Below are positions 25,438-34,101 of a DNA stretch of 56,659 bases, piece after piece. Location: positions 1-56,659 of the forward strand of contig SYGP01000030.1 of assembly GCA_005799495.1 (NCBI GenBank), in the 5' to 3' direction. The notes beneath the pieces are model-generated. The model was not told where the DNA came from and made no database searches. It saw nothing but the letters and a program-made list of their open reading frames with translations. The position numbers and the translations under genes were made by a program. This stretch comes from Planctomycetia bacterium (GTDB lineage Bacteria; Planctomycetota; Phycisphaerae; Phycisphaerales; SM1A02). Every line of letters begins with the position of its first letter. Within the stretch, counting starts at the first letter, position 1.

Positions 25438-27653
25438 AGCCTCTGCAGCGCAGCCCCGCCACGCGCACGCCGCTCGGCATGGTTCATGCGGTGGTCGGAT
25501 GGTCGTGGCGGCAGCGCGGTCGTTTCCTTCGATTCGGAACGGTCGGTGTCTCAGGCGTCGCGATCAACCAGATCGTCATCTGGATCTGTTTCGAGTGGCT
25601 GTACGGCGCAGTCATGGACCGATCCCTGCGGCTCAACCTGTCGATGTTCACGGGCATCGTGATCGGCATGACCAACAACTTCTGGTGGAACCGCCTTTGG
25701 ACCTGGCGCGACCGTGATCGCACGCGGGATGTGCCGCTTGGGCAGCAGTACATCCAATACGCCGCCGCGAACTGGGCGGGCATTCTTGTGCAGATCGCGC
25801 TCACCAACATGCTCGTGACGCTCGTCCCCTACCTGGTGGCGAACCTGATCGGCATTGCAGTCGCAAGCCTCATCAACTTCGTGATGAACGACCTCTGGAC
25901 CTATCGACATGTCCGAATCGAGGGCATCGATCCCGAAGCGAACCATGTCCGGGAGGAACGCACCGCGCTGCTGCTCGGTGGACTCGGCATCTCGCTCGCG
26001 CTTTGCACCTATCTCCACGGCATCGGATCACTGCAGGCGCCGACCAACGGCGACGAGTGGGTGTATCTGCAGATCACGCGGATGACCGCTGCCAGCGGGC
26101 AGTGGCTTCCGCTGGTGAGCGGCATGGAAGAGATGCGCAACACGAAGCCGCCGCTCCTGTTCTGGCAAGGGATTCTGTCGTCGGACTGGGGTGGGTGGTG
26201 GAGCTTGCCCGCGCTGCGCTGGCCCAGCGTCGTCTGGTCCATGGGTGTGGCGGGTCTCGCTGCTCTGCTCGCATGGCGCATCAGCGGGCGCACCGCAACG
26301 GTTGCGATTTCTGCGGCTCTCACGCTTCTTGGGTTTCTTGGCACCTTCCGCTACGGGCGGCCCTTTCTCACCAATGCGCCCGAAACCTTCTGGCTGTTTG
26401 GGTCGATTGCTTGGGTGACGCTCGCACCGTCGCGCGCGACGCGCGGTTGGAGGTTGCCGCTGCTTGGGGTCGTCGTCGGTGTGGCGCTGCTGTTTCGGAG
26501 CTTCGCCCTTCTCGCCCCGATCCTCCTGTGGCTCGCGCTGGTGGAGTGGCGTGGCGCGGCTGCATCCGTCGTCAGCACGCGCACCGCGCGCGTGATGCGG
26601 GTCATGCTCGTCTGCGGTGTCGTGGCAGTCGTATCGCTCGCCCTGTTCAGCGTGTGGTTTGCCCTGGACCCTGATCCTGCGGCAGTCTGGCGTGAGTTCG
26701 TCGTTGGCGAGAATGTCGGCAAGATGGCGGGGGGTGCGGGAGATTGGATCAGCGGCTTCTTCTGGGGAGGGTTCAGTGTGTGGTCCCTCGCTGCATCTCC
26801 ATTTGTGCATGCGGGTTTGCTCGCGTTTCCACTCTTCGGCGTGCTCGTGGAGTGTTGGAAGCATCGAAGGGAACTCACTGCATCGGAGCGAATGCTGCTG
26901 CTCTGGGTCGCAGCGATGTTTCTCGTGTTCTGCCTGCCTGCGCAGCGTTCGGGGCGCTACCTGCTCGAAGCGATGCCTGCGCTTGCCGTGCTGCTTGCCA
27001 CGCGCGGACATCATGTGGGACGGAACGCATTCATGCTCACGCACATCGGTGCAGTGATCGCAGTCGTTCCAATCGCCTGGCTCTCTTGGATGCTCGCTCG
27101 CGATCTCGGGGCACTCGCGTTCGCGTGGTGGCACTGGCCACTGCTCCTCGCAACCGCCGCCTTTGCCGTGTGGGCGCTCCTGACTCCACGCTGGACGCGG
27201 CTCGCGGCTGCACCCTCGGCACTTGCCGTGCTGCTTGCGCTCACCAGTTTCCTCAGCGTCTTCGATGCGCCCCTTGGAACCTTCACGACGGCGCAGCAGG
27301 AACAACTCGCGGGGCAACGCATCTGGGTGCCCGAGAACTTCCGCAGCGTCGCGGAGATTCACCGCATGCTGCTGCCACAGTCGGAGGTGATGGGATTCCC
27401 CGTCGCCAATGGCACACCGCCTGCAGACCGCATCCGAAGCGGCGACTGGATCAGCGTGGTCGGTGCGATCGATGCGCCCATGCCTGCAAACGCCGCGGCA
27501 TCACGGATTCAGATGGCGAGCCGCCACACGGGCGGGCAGATCCTGGAGATGTTGCAAGGGCGTGCGCGCGAACAACTGTTCGTGCGCGAGTGGATCATCC
27601 CGCTTGCGAAGCCTGCGGTTCCCGCGGCAGGCTCCGCGCCACCAGCACCATGA
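25434..27653 (+). CDS. GtrA-like flippase domain fused to a PMT-type glycosyltransferase
   Basis: About 739 residues. Residues 28-165 are a GtrA-family four-helix module (FLRFGTVGVSGVAINQIVIW, NNFWWNRLWTWR and LINFVMNDLWTYRHV), associated with moving polyprenyl-linked sugars across the membrane. From about 185 on, a GT-C glycosyltransferase follows: after the first helix NGDEWVYLQITRM has the acidic residues expected of the family's first loop, then TKPPLLFWQ and about nine more membrane segments. The C-terminal 90 residues are soluble. Carrier flipping and transfer would thus be in one chain. It is coupled to the GT9 gene, and its 3' end overlaps the convergent MFS gene by 59 nt. Confidence 0.85.
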   Translation: MKPLQRSPATRTPLGMVHAVVGWSWRQRGRFLRFGTVGVSGVAINQIVIWICFEWLYGAVMDRSLRLNLSMFTGIVIGMTNNFWWNRLWTWRDRDRTRDVPLGQQYIQYAAANWAGILVQIALTNMLVTLVPYLVANLIGIAVASLINFVMNDLWTYRHVRIEGIDPEANHVREERTALLLGGLGISLALCTYLHGIGSLQAPTNGDEWVYLQITRMTAASGQWLPLVSGMEEMRNTKPPLLFWQGILSSDWGGWWSLPALRWPSVVWSMGVAGLAALLAWRISGRTATVAISAALTLLGFLGTFRYGRPFLTNAPETFWLFGSIAWVTLAPSRATRGWRLPLLGVVVGVALLFRSFALLAPILLWLALVEWRGAAASVVSTRTARVMRVMLVCGVVAVVSLALFSVWFALDPDPAAVWREFVVGENVGKMAGGAGDWISGFFWGGFSVWSLAASPFVHAGLLAFPLFGVLVECWKHRRELTASERMLLLWVAAMFLVFCLPAQRSGRYLLEAMPALAVLLATRGHHVGRNAFMLTHIGAVIAVVPIAWLSWMLARDLGALAFAWWHWPLLLATAAFAVWALLTPRWTRLAAAPSALAVLLALTSFLSVFDAPLGTFTTAQQEQLAGQRIWVPENFRSVAEIHRMLLPQSEVMGFPVANGTPPADRIRSGDWISVVGAIDAPMPANAAASRIQMASRHTGGQILEMLQGRAREQLFVREWIIPLAKPAVPAAGSAPPAP

Positions 27654-28839
27654 GGGCCGCGCCGACGAGCGCGATCACGCCGAAGGCGGCGAAGATGCCG
27701 TTGTTCGGCGCACCCGCGTCGCGCAGCGCACCAAACAGCCAATCCGCAACGCCGCCGCAACTGATGCTCACGAAGTTCATGATCCCGTAGCCCGTCGCCC
27801 GCAGATGTGGACGAGCGATCTGCGAGAGGATCGGCATGTTGTTGCAGTCGAACAGTCCCCAGCCCAAGCCGAAGAGCGACAGGAACACGACCGCCTGCAC
27901 CAGCGTTCCTGCATTGCCGACACCGAACAGCGCTGGCACGAGTGCGACGATGCCGATGCAACTCACCCATGCACGGCCACGGCCACTCGTTCGACTCCAA
28001 CGGTCCGCCATCCAGCCGCCGATCACAACGCCCACGAGCATCGCGAGCGTCGTGAAAAGCGTTGCCGAAACGCCCGCCATTCCCTGCCCAATCTGGAACT
28101 GCTGCTTCAGCACGGCGGGCATCCAGTCGCGCACGATCCACCCCGCCATGGCCGGCAGGGTGAAGCACGCAACGAGCAGCAGGAACGGAACGCTGCCGAG
28201 AAGTTCGCGCAGCGCCCCGCGCGTCGACGAGCGCTGGACAGCCTGCGCAGGGACCGCGCTCGCGCTCGAACGCAGCAGCCATGGCAGTGGCAGCGCATAG
28301 AGCATGCCGACGATCCCAGCGAAGTGGAACGCACTCCGCCACCCGAGCGACGGGGCGTCCGCCACATAGCCACCGAAGCCTCCCGCCATCATGCCGACAT
28401 AGATGGCTGTCTGGTGCAGTCCGGTGGCGCGCGACCGAGTACGCGGACCATGCAGGTCGGTGATCAGCGCGAGGGCAGCGGGTATGTAGAACGCTTCGCT
28501 GATACCCATGAGTGTCCGCGTCCACAGCAGTTCATTCGCGGTCGTGGCGCTGCCCGTGGTCCATGTCACGGCGGACCATGCGAAGAGACTGCATGCGATC
28601 GTGATCCGTCGACCGCAGCGATCCGCCACCCAGCCGCCAAGCGGACTCAGCAGCGCGTACATCCATTTGAACTGGCCGAGCATGATGCCCCACTGCGCAT
28701 CGGTCGACAGATCGGTGATGTCAGCCATCACGGACGACTTCATCGAAGCCAGCATCTGCCGATCGAGATAGTTCAGGAGCGCAACAGGCAGCAGGAGCAG
28801 AACGGCGCGCCATGCGGCGCGCTGCCAAGGGGCATCCAT
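27595..28839 (-). CDS. MFS transporter (anion:cation symporter / hexuronate-like)
   Basis: About 414 residues from the ATG at 28839. Twelve hydrophobic segments; TM1 LLLLPVALLNYLDRQML with the N-Y-x-D-R pattern is typical of the organic anion symporter branch (ExuT/GudP-type). GGWVADRCGRR is the loop 2-3 MFS signature and a counterpart GGWMADRWSR appears after TM8. Substrate cannot be read. The start lies 19 nt downstream of the dockerin gene on the same strand. The 3' end overlaps the convergent glycosyltransferase gene. Confidence 0.85.
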   Translation of the reverse strand: MDAPWQRAAWRAVLLLLPVALLNYLDRQMLASMKSSVMADITDLSTDAQWGIMLGQFKWMYALLSPLGGWVADRCGRRITIACSLFAWSAVTWTTGSATTANELLWTRTLMGISEAFYIPAALALITDLHGPRTRSRATGLHQTAIYVGMMAGGFGGYVADAPSLGWRSAFHFAGIVGMLYALPLPWLLRSSASAVPAQAVQRSSTRGALRELLGSVPFLLLVACFTLPAMAGWIVRDWMPAVLKQQFQIGQGMAGVSATLFTTLAMLVGVVIGGWMADRWSRTSGRGRAWVSCIGIVALVPALFGVGNAGTLVQAVVFLSLFGLGWGLFDCNNMPILSQIARPHLRATGYGIMNFVSISCGGVADWLFGALRDAGAPNNGIFAAFGVIALVGAALMVLVARSLPREPQASQAG

Positions 28840-28858
28840 GGGTGCGGACGGTACGCGA

Positions 28859-29779
28859 TCAGCCGCCGCAAGGACCCCACGCGCCAAGCAGCGCGGCGAG
28901 ATCCGTCCCGTCCGTGGTTCCGTCGTTGTTCACATCGCCCGCAGGACCGCCCCAGCCTGCGAGCACGGATGCCAAATCGCTTGCGTCGACGCTTCCATCA
29001 CCGTTGCGGTCAGCGGGGCAGGCGGGCGTCGGCAGCTCCGCGGAAATGGCGAAGTCGTCGAAGTAGCCGAAGGCGTTGAGCGTGCCGGGCGTCGCATCGG
29101 TCACGCTGAGGAGGTTCGATGCGTAGACGCTGCCAAACAGCGTGGTCTGATGCGTCGCAACCAATGTGCCGTTCGCGCGCAGCTCACCGAAGCCCGTGGC
29201 GACATTCCACCGATACGCGAATTCATTCCATTGCCCGAGCGGGACGATGAACCCTGTCGGCGCTCGGTTCGCCAGCACATAGCCACCGTTCAACAGCGAG
29301 ATCTCGCCGCTCTGCGCACTGACGACGAAGCCTCCCGATGTCTCGAAGGAGCTCTTCGAGATCATGATGCCGAAGCCGGAGGGCAGCGCCTGCGACGCGG
29401 GCAGGAACACCTTGATGCGAGTCTCCAGGACCGTGCGACCTCCCGCGGATGCGGTCGCCCACTGCCCGGTGTTCACCAAGTCCAGCCAGGCCTTCGTGCG
29501 CCCGTTGTTGAACTTCTCGGTGCAGAGGCGAACCATCTTGCCGCTGCCTCCGAAGGGATTGGTGGCCGGATCGACGCCCGCGCCAATGACCAGCGCAGCG
29601 ATCTGGGGGGCATTCATCGATCCCGATACCGCCCATGTGCCCGTGCCTCCGCCCCAAGCGATCTGGCCCGACAGAGATGCGCTTCCGTACGAGTCGAATG
29701 TCGTCGACAGCATGACGGCAGCATTCCCGGTGCGGGAAGCAAGAGCAACAACGGCAAGAAGGACAAGGAGACGCTTCAT
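28859..29779 (-). CDS. exported protein with LamG-like body and dockerin-like repeats
   Basis: About 306 residues from the ATG at 29779. A clear signal peptide (KRLLVLLAVVALASRTGNA) precedes a beta-rich body that looks like a concanavalin-type jelly roll (TTFDSYGSASLSGQIAWGG at its start, FGYFDDFAIS at its end). The C-terminus has two dockerin-like motifs, NGDGSVDASDLASVLAGWG and NNDGTTDGTDLAALLGAWG, flanked by single Cys. Probably an extracellular or surface protein. The gene is divergent from the aminomutase operon with 94 nt between starts. Confidence 0.8.
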   Translation of the reverse strand: MKRLLVLLAVVALASRTGNAAVMLSTTFDSYGSASLSGQIAWGGGTGTWAVSGSMNAPQIAALVIGAGVDPATNPFGGSGKMVRLCTEKFNNGRTKAWLDLVNTGQWATASAGGRTVLETRIKVFLPASQALPSGFGIMISKSSFETSGGFVVSAQSGEISLLNGGYVLANRAPTGFIVPLGQWNEFAYRWNVATGFGELRANGTLVATHQTTLFGSVYASNLLSVTDATPGTLNAFGYFDDFAISAELPTPACPADRNGDGSVDASDLASVLAGWGGPAGDVNNDGTTDGTDLAALLGAWGPCGG

Positions 29780-29830
29780 CACTCCAGATTGTTGCACCAC
29801 TTCGCCGATGTGCAAGCTTCCCCCGACATA

Positions 29831-29860
29831 TTCCGTTTTTCGACCTCGAAGTGTTACACT
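29831..29860 (+). promoter_or_regulatory. candidate promoter of the aminomutase operon with internal palindrome
   Basis: TTCCGT at 29831-29836 and TACACT at 29855-29860, 18 nt apart, resemble -35 and -10 elements 13 nt before the ATG at 29874. Between them TTCGA-CC-TCGAA (29839-29850) is a perfect dyad that could bind a repressor. The AT-rich stretch stands out in the 94-nt gap. Confidence 0.35.
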
Positions 29861-29873
29861 TTCGCGGAAACCT

Positions 29874-31316
29874 ATGGAACTCACCTACACCCAAACAGAT
29901 CGCGAACGCGCCTTCCTCGCTTCCGTCGAGGATGGTCGCCATGAGCGCAACATCATCAATGGACTTGCGCCGTTCCTCGAATCCAATGTTCCTGCGGACA
30001 TGCAGGGGCTCTACTCGGGTGATGAGCTCGTTCAACTTCGCGTGCTCAAGGGCGGCGAACGCGATGTGGAGAAGCGCATGCCAGTCAAGGTGACGCGGCA
30101 CTACTTCGATCTCGCCAAGCAGAGTGCGCCCCTCCGTCGGCTTGTGAAGGCGGATCCATCCGAGACGTACGACCTCGCAGGGTCGGAAGACCCAGGCTTC
30201 CAGATGGACTACAGCCCGGTCGAGGGCATGCTGCACAAGTACGAGATGGGACTGCTGTATGTGGTGTCCACCTGTTCCGCGCACTGCCGATTCTGCTACC
30301 GCGAGGAACTGATCGCTCGAAAGGAAGTCAAGCGGCAGGATGGCACCGTGGCGAAGAAGGGGCTGGCGAACATTCCCGAGGTCATCAGCTACATCCACCG
30401 TTTCAATCAGGCGGTGCGCGACAACGGCGGTCGTCACCCAGTGTGTGGACGCGAGAAGCTCCGCGAGATCCTGATGTCGGGCGGCGACCCGATGGTGCTC
30501 AACAACTCGAAGATCGCCGCATGGCTCGGTGCACTCGCTGAAGCGGGGATCGAATCGATCCGAATCGGCACCAAGGAGATGGCGTTCTATCCAGAGCGCT
30601 TCGACGATGCCTTCTGCGCGATGCTGGATCGTTTCCATGAGATGTACCCCGAGGTGGGTCTGCACATCGTGGTGCACTTCGAGCATCCCGACGAATTCCT
30701 CGCCAAGGATCCCGACGGTCACTACCTACGGAATGGGCAGGGTTTCCTGCAGTGGGTTCCCGCGACAGGCGCGGCGATGCGGCGCCTCAACCAGCGCGGC
30801 TGGCTCAGTGTGGAGAACCAGACGCCGATCATCAAGGGGATCAACGACGACGCGGATGCGCTGCGGATCCTCCAGCGCGAGTTCAAGCGCGCGGGCGGAG
30901 AGAACCACTACTTCTTCTGCGGGCGTGACATCATCGCGTATCGCTCGTTCAATGTGCCGATCGAACGCGCATGGCAACTGCTGAACGAGTCGCAGAAGGG
31001 ACTGTCGGGCGTGGAGAGCCATGCGCGACTTTCGATCACGCACTACAAGGGCAAGACCGAAGTGAATGCCGTCACCAATGAGCCCATTCCAGGGCTCAAG
31101 GGCAGCGAGAACGGTGTGGTCATCTTCAAGATCCTCCGCAATCAGGGACCCGCTGCCGATCGTGGCAAGGTCTGCATCGTCGGCCGCAACCCGAATGCGC
31201 TGTGGTTTGACGGGTACGACGACCGCGTGCTCTTCGACGAGGCAGGGCTGTACGACTACTCGCGCGTGAAGAGCGCTCGAGTGACGCACGCAGCACCGCC
31301 GCCAGTCTGCCGATGA
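29874..31316 (+). CDS. KamA-family radical SAM 2,3-aminomutase, likely acidic amino acid substrate
   Basis: 480 residues, longer than the 416 of clostridial lysine 2,3-aminomutase (LAM). The [4Fe-4S] motif is CSAHCRFC (Cys134, 138, 141), followed by Y-R with Arg143 at the place of the carboxylate-binding arginine. LREILMSGGDPMVL (197-210) is the SAM-binding G-G-D region. By eye against LAM, Lys394 in YKGKTEV takes the place of the PLP lysine 337. The two aspartates that bind the epsilon-amino group of lysine (293 and 330) are not kept: Arg351 lies at the first, a non-acidic residue at the second. Published glutamate 2,3-aminomutase likewise has a basic residue there, so an acidic substrate is suggested. 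The 3' end overlaps the CoA-transferase gene as ATGA. Confidence 0.82.
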   Translation: MELTYTQTDRERAFLASVEDGRHERNIINGLAPFLESNVPADMQGLYSGDELVQLRVLKGGERDVEKRMPVKVTRHYFDLAKQSAPLRRLVKADPSETYDLAGSEDPGFQMDYSPVEGMLHKYEMGLLYVVSTCSAHCRFCYREELIARKEVKRQDGTVAKKGLANIPEVISYIHRFNQAVRDNGGRHPVCGREKLREILMSGGDPMVLNNSKIAAWLGALAEAGIESIRIGTKEMAFYPERFDDAFCAMLDRFHEMYPEVGLHIVVHFEHPDEFLAKDPDGHYLRNGQGFLQWVPATGAAMRRLNQRGWLSVENQTPIIKGINDDADALRILQREFKRAGGENHYFFCGRDIIAYRSFNVPIERAWQLLNESQKGLSGVESHARLSITHYKGKTEVNAVTNEPIPGLKGSENGVVIFKILRNQGPAADRGKVCIVGRNPNALWFDGYDDRVLFDEAGLYDYSRVKSARVTHAAPPPVCR

Positions 31317-32023
31317 TCGACAAGCGTGTGGTGGGTGCGGCAGCCGCGGTGGCGGACATCCCTGATGGCGCCACGGTCATGATTGGCGGCTTCGGTGAGG
31401 CTGGAAGCCCGATCGAACTCATCCACGCGCTGATCGACCAAGGCGCGAAGCAGTTGACGGTCGTCAGCAACAACACGGGCAGCGGCGAAGTGGGACTCGC
31501 TGCGCTGTTGAAGGCGGGTCGCGTGCGCAAGGTCGTCTGCTCATTCCCGCGAACCGCCAACTCCACCGTTTTCCCAGACCTGTACCGCCGCGGTGAAGTC
31601 GAACTTGAACTCGTGCCTCAGGGGACCCTCGCCGAACGCATCCGCGCGGGCGGCGCAGGCATCCCCGCGTTCTTCACGCCGACAGCCGTCGGGACGCCGC
31701 TCGCGCAGGGGAAGGAGCACCGCTTCTTCGGCGAAACAGAGTGCGTTCTTGAGTTCGGCATTCGCGCGGACTTCACGCTCATCAAGGGGCGACGCGCCGA
31801 CACGCATGGCAATGTGGTCTACCACCGCACGGCGCGCAACTTCGCACCGCCGATGGCAACGGCTGCCGGCATCACCGTCGTGCAAGTTGCGGAGGTGGTG
31901 GATGCGGGGCAGCTCGATGCGGAGTCGATTGTCACGCCAGGGATCTTTGTGGACCGCATCGTGCATGTGCCGTCGCCGCAGCAGGAGTCGGCACTGATTG
32001 CGGCAGGGGCGCGCTACCCATGA
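31313..32023 (+). CDS. 3-oxoadipate CoA-transferase-type subunit A (PcaI-like)
   Basis: 236 residues, the usual size for the alpha subunit of a family I CoA-transferase. GATVMIGGFGEAGSPIELIHALI (20-45), IVSNNTGSGEVGLAALL and VCSFPR are the PcaI/ScoA hallmarks, and LVPQGTLAERIRAGGAGIPAFF the central glycine-rich segment. The Pca type is suggested by the S-N-N-x-G-x-G-E-V-G-L-A-A-L-L and V-C-S-F-P-R run. It transfers CoA from succinyl-CoA to a 3-oxo acid. ATGA overlaps at both ends tie it to the aminomutase upstream and to its partner subunit. Confidence 0.88.
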   Translation: MIDKRVVGAAAAVADIPDGATVMIGGFGEAGSPIELIHALIDQGAKQLTVVSNNTGSGEVGLAALLKAGRVRKVVCSFPRTANSTVFPDLYRRGEVELELVPQGTLAERIRAGGAGIPAFFTPTAVGTPLAQGKEHRFFGETECVLEFGIRADFTLIKGRRADTHGNVVYHRTARNFAPPMATAAGITVVQVAEVVDAGQLDAESIVTPGIFVDRIVHVPSPQQESALIAAGARYP

Positions 32024-32709
32024 GGCCGCCTTCGACCGACACACCCGCCGCGATTGGATGGAGCCGCGATGACATCGCGCGCCGACTCGCGCAGGACATT
32101 CCCCACGGGTCGTATGTCAATCTTGGCATCGGCATTCCCGAACTCGTCGCACGCTTTGTCCCCGAGGGACGCACGCTCATCTATCACACCGAGAACGGTC
32201 TGCTTGGCATGGGGCCATCGCCTGCGGTGGGCGCGGGCGATCCAGAACTCATCAACGCGGGCAAGCGACAGGTCACGATGATGCCCGGCGCAGCCTTCTT
32301 CGATCAAGCCACCAGCTTCGCGATGATCCGCGGCGGGCACTTGGACCTCAGCGTGCTCGGCGCACTGCAAGTTTCGCAAGCAGGCGATCTCGCGAACTGG
32401 TCCACGGGTGAGGCGGATGCGATTCCTGCCGTGGGCGGGGCCATGGACCTCGTGGCTGGCGTGCGCCGAGTCTTTGTTCTCACGCAGCACTGCACCAAGG
32501 AAGGTGAAATGAAGTTGGTGGGGGAGTGCACCTACCCTTTGACCGGACGCGCCGTTGTGGACCGCGTCTACACCGACCTGGCGGTGGTCGACATCACGCC
32601 AGATGGCTTCCGAGTCGTTGAACTCGCGCCCGGTGTTGACTTCGGTTTCGTGCAGGAGCGCACCGGCGCAACGCTTCTGCCACCCACCACGCGCGCCGCC
32701 GCCGTGTAA
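32020..32709 (+). CDS. 3-oxoadipate CoA-transferase-type subunit B (PcaJ-like)
   Basis: 229 residues. Catalytic Glu58 lies in HTENGLLGMGP, the family S/T-E-N-G motif that forms the gamma-glutamyl-CoA intermediate. GSYVNLGIGIPELVA, INAGKRQVTMMPG, MIRGGHLDLSVLGALQVS and DLANWSTGEADAIPAVGGAMDL are typical of PcaJ/ScoB. Forms a heterodimer with the product of 31313-32023. No other aromatic (protocatechuate) genes are in this window, so the 3-oxo acid presumably arises another way, by the enzymes encoded on each side. Confidence 0.88.
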   Translation: MRPPSTDTPAAIGWSRDDIARRLAQDIPHGSYVNLGIGIPELVARFVPEGRTLIYHTENGLLGMGPSPAVGAGDPELINAGKRQVTMMPGAAFFDQATSFAMIRGGHLDLSVLGALQVSQAGDLANWSTGEADAIPAVGGAMDLVAGVRRVFVLTQHCTKEGEMKLVGECTYPLTGRAVVDRVYTDLAVVDITPDGFRVVELAPGVDFGFVQERTGATLLPPTTRAAAV

Positions 32710-32749
32710 TCCAGGCGCGAACGAGCAGACACCCCACGGAGTGCAACCA

Positions 32750-34072
32750 ATGACCACCGAGCAAGCAACCACACGAAGCGAGAGTCTCTTTGCGCGAGCG
32801 AGGAAGGTTCTTGCGGGGGGCGTCAGCCGCAACACGGTGCTTCGGGGACCTCATCCGCCGTATGCGGACTTCGGGCGCGGCTGCCGCATCACCGACCTCG
32901 ACGGCAACTCACGCATCGATTTCTCCAACAACATGGCGTCGCTGATCCATGGGCATGCGTTCCCGCCGATCATCGAAGCGGTGACAGCGCAGTTGCAGCG
33001 CGGTTCGGCGTTCATGATGGCAACGGAAGCGGAAGTTCGTTACGCAGAACATCTCGCCGGTCGCAGCGCGGCGTTTGAGCGGCTTCGCTTCGTGAACTCC
33101 GGCACGGAGGCATTGATGGCCGCGCTGAAGGCGGCGCGCGCGTTCACCAATCGCGCGAAGGTCGCGAAGGTGGAGGGCGCGTACCACGGCGGCTATGACT
33201 ACGCGGAGGTCAGTCAGGAGCCAAAGCCTGAAAACTGGGGGAGCATCGACCATCCGAACAGCGTGCCACTGACGCATGGTTCGCCGCAGTCGGCGCTGCA
33301 GGATGTGCTTGTCATGCCGGCGAACGATGTGGATCGCGCAATCGCCATCCTCGATGCGCACCGCAGCGAGGTGGCGTGCGTGCTGCTCGATTTGATGCCG
33401 CATCGCGCGGGACTTCGGCCCGCGGACCCCGCATTCATCGCAGCGATCCGAGAATGGACCGAGCGCAACGGTGCACTGCTGGTGCTCGATGAAGTCATCA
33501 CCTTCCGTACGGAAGTGGGGGGCATGCAGCAACGCTACGGTTTGCGCGCGGACCTGACTGCGCTCGGCAAGATCATCGGCGGAGGGTTCCCTGTTGGGGC
33601 CCTCGCGGGGCGCGCTGATGTGATGGATGTGATGAACCCCCAGGCAAGCAAGTTGCTCTACCCGCTCTCCGGCACCTTCTCCGCGAATCCAGTCACGATG
33701 ACCGCGGGGCTCGCAGCGATGCAGCACTATGACGCGGCGGCGGTCGCCAGGTTGAACGCCCTCGCCGAGCGCGCGATGCACGGCATCCGCGAGGCGATCG
33801 GGCGCACCAATGCCGAGGCATGCGTGACGGGCACGGGATCGATGTTCCGAGTGCACATGAAGCGAACGCCACCGCTCGACTATCGCCAACAGTTCTTGAG
33901 CGCAGATGAATCGAAGCGGCTGAAGCTGCTGCTTGAGCACCTCTTTCAGGAGGGGTTCCTGATGATCAACACCTGCTCGGCGACACTGTCGACGCCGATG
34001 ACGGAGGTGGAAATCGATGCGCTCGTCGACGCGGTCGAGGGCGGACTGCGCCGCATCGCTTCGATGCACTGA
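32750..34072 (+). CDS. class III aminotransferase of the beta-amino-acid / GSA-aminomutase branch
   Basis: About 440 residues from the ATG at 32750, 40 nt after the CoA-transferase. PLP signatures: LRFVNSGTEALMAALKAARAFT near 112-133, YHGGYD (145-150), LLVLDEVITFR with Asp247, and the Schiff-base Lys274 in LTALGKIIGGGFPVGA, then SGTFSANPVTM. The pattern resembles both glutamate-1-semialdehyde aminomutase and the beta-phenylalanine aminotransferase type that removes the amino group from beta-amino acids. A HemL role is unlikely because the gene is in a CoA-transferase/aminomutase operon. Proposed reaction: beta-amino acid to 3-oxo acid. Confidence 0.85.
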   Translation: MTTEQATTRSESLFARARKVLAGGVSRNTVLRGPHPPYADFGRGCRITDLDGNSRIDFSNNMASLIHGHAFPPIIEAVTAQLQRGSAFMMATEAEVRYAEHLAGRSAAFERLRFVNSGTEALMAALKAARAFTNRAKVAKVEGAYHGGYDYAEVSQEPKPENWGSIDHPNSVPLTHGSPQSALQDVLVMPANDVDRAIAILDAHRSEVACVLLDLMPHRAGLRPADPAFIAAIREWTERNGALLVLDEVITFRTEVGGMQQRYGLRADLTALGKIIGGGFPVGALAGRADVMDVMNPQASKLLYPLSGTFSANPVTMTAGLAAMQHYDAAAVARLNALAERAMHGIREAIGRTNAEACVTGTGSMFRVHMKRTPPLDYRQQFLSADESKRLKLLLEHLFQEGFLMINTCSATLSTPMTEVEIDALVDAVEGGLRRIASMH

Positions 34073-34101
34073 AGCGCGGTGAGGCGTCCGCCATGGGCGA
34101 G

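Noticed and set aside
29874-31316. Beta-lysine osmolyte synthesis (AblA)
   Set aside because: No AblB acetyltransferase is nearby, and Arg351 replaces the Asp needed for lysine; the CoA-transferase context is catabolic.
31313-32709. Acetoacetate or butyrate CoA-transferase
   Set aside because: The sequence pattern is closer to PcaIJ, and the PcaF-like thiolase beside it fits 3-oxoadipate. A looser substrate range cannot be excluded.
32750-34072. HemL (glutamate-1-semialdehyde aminomutase)
   Set aside because: The operon has no heme genes, and the sequence resembles beta-amino-acid transaminases as much as HemL.
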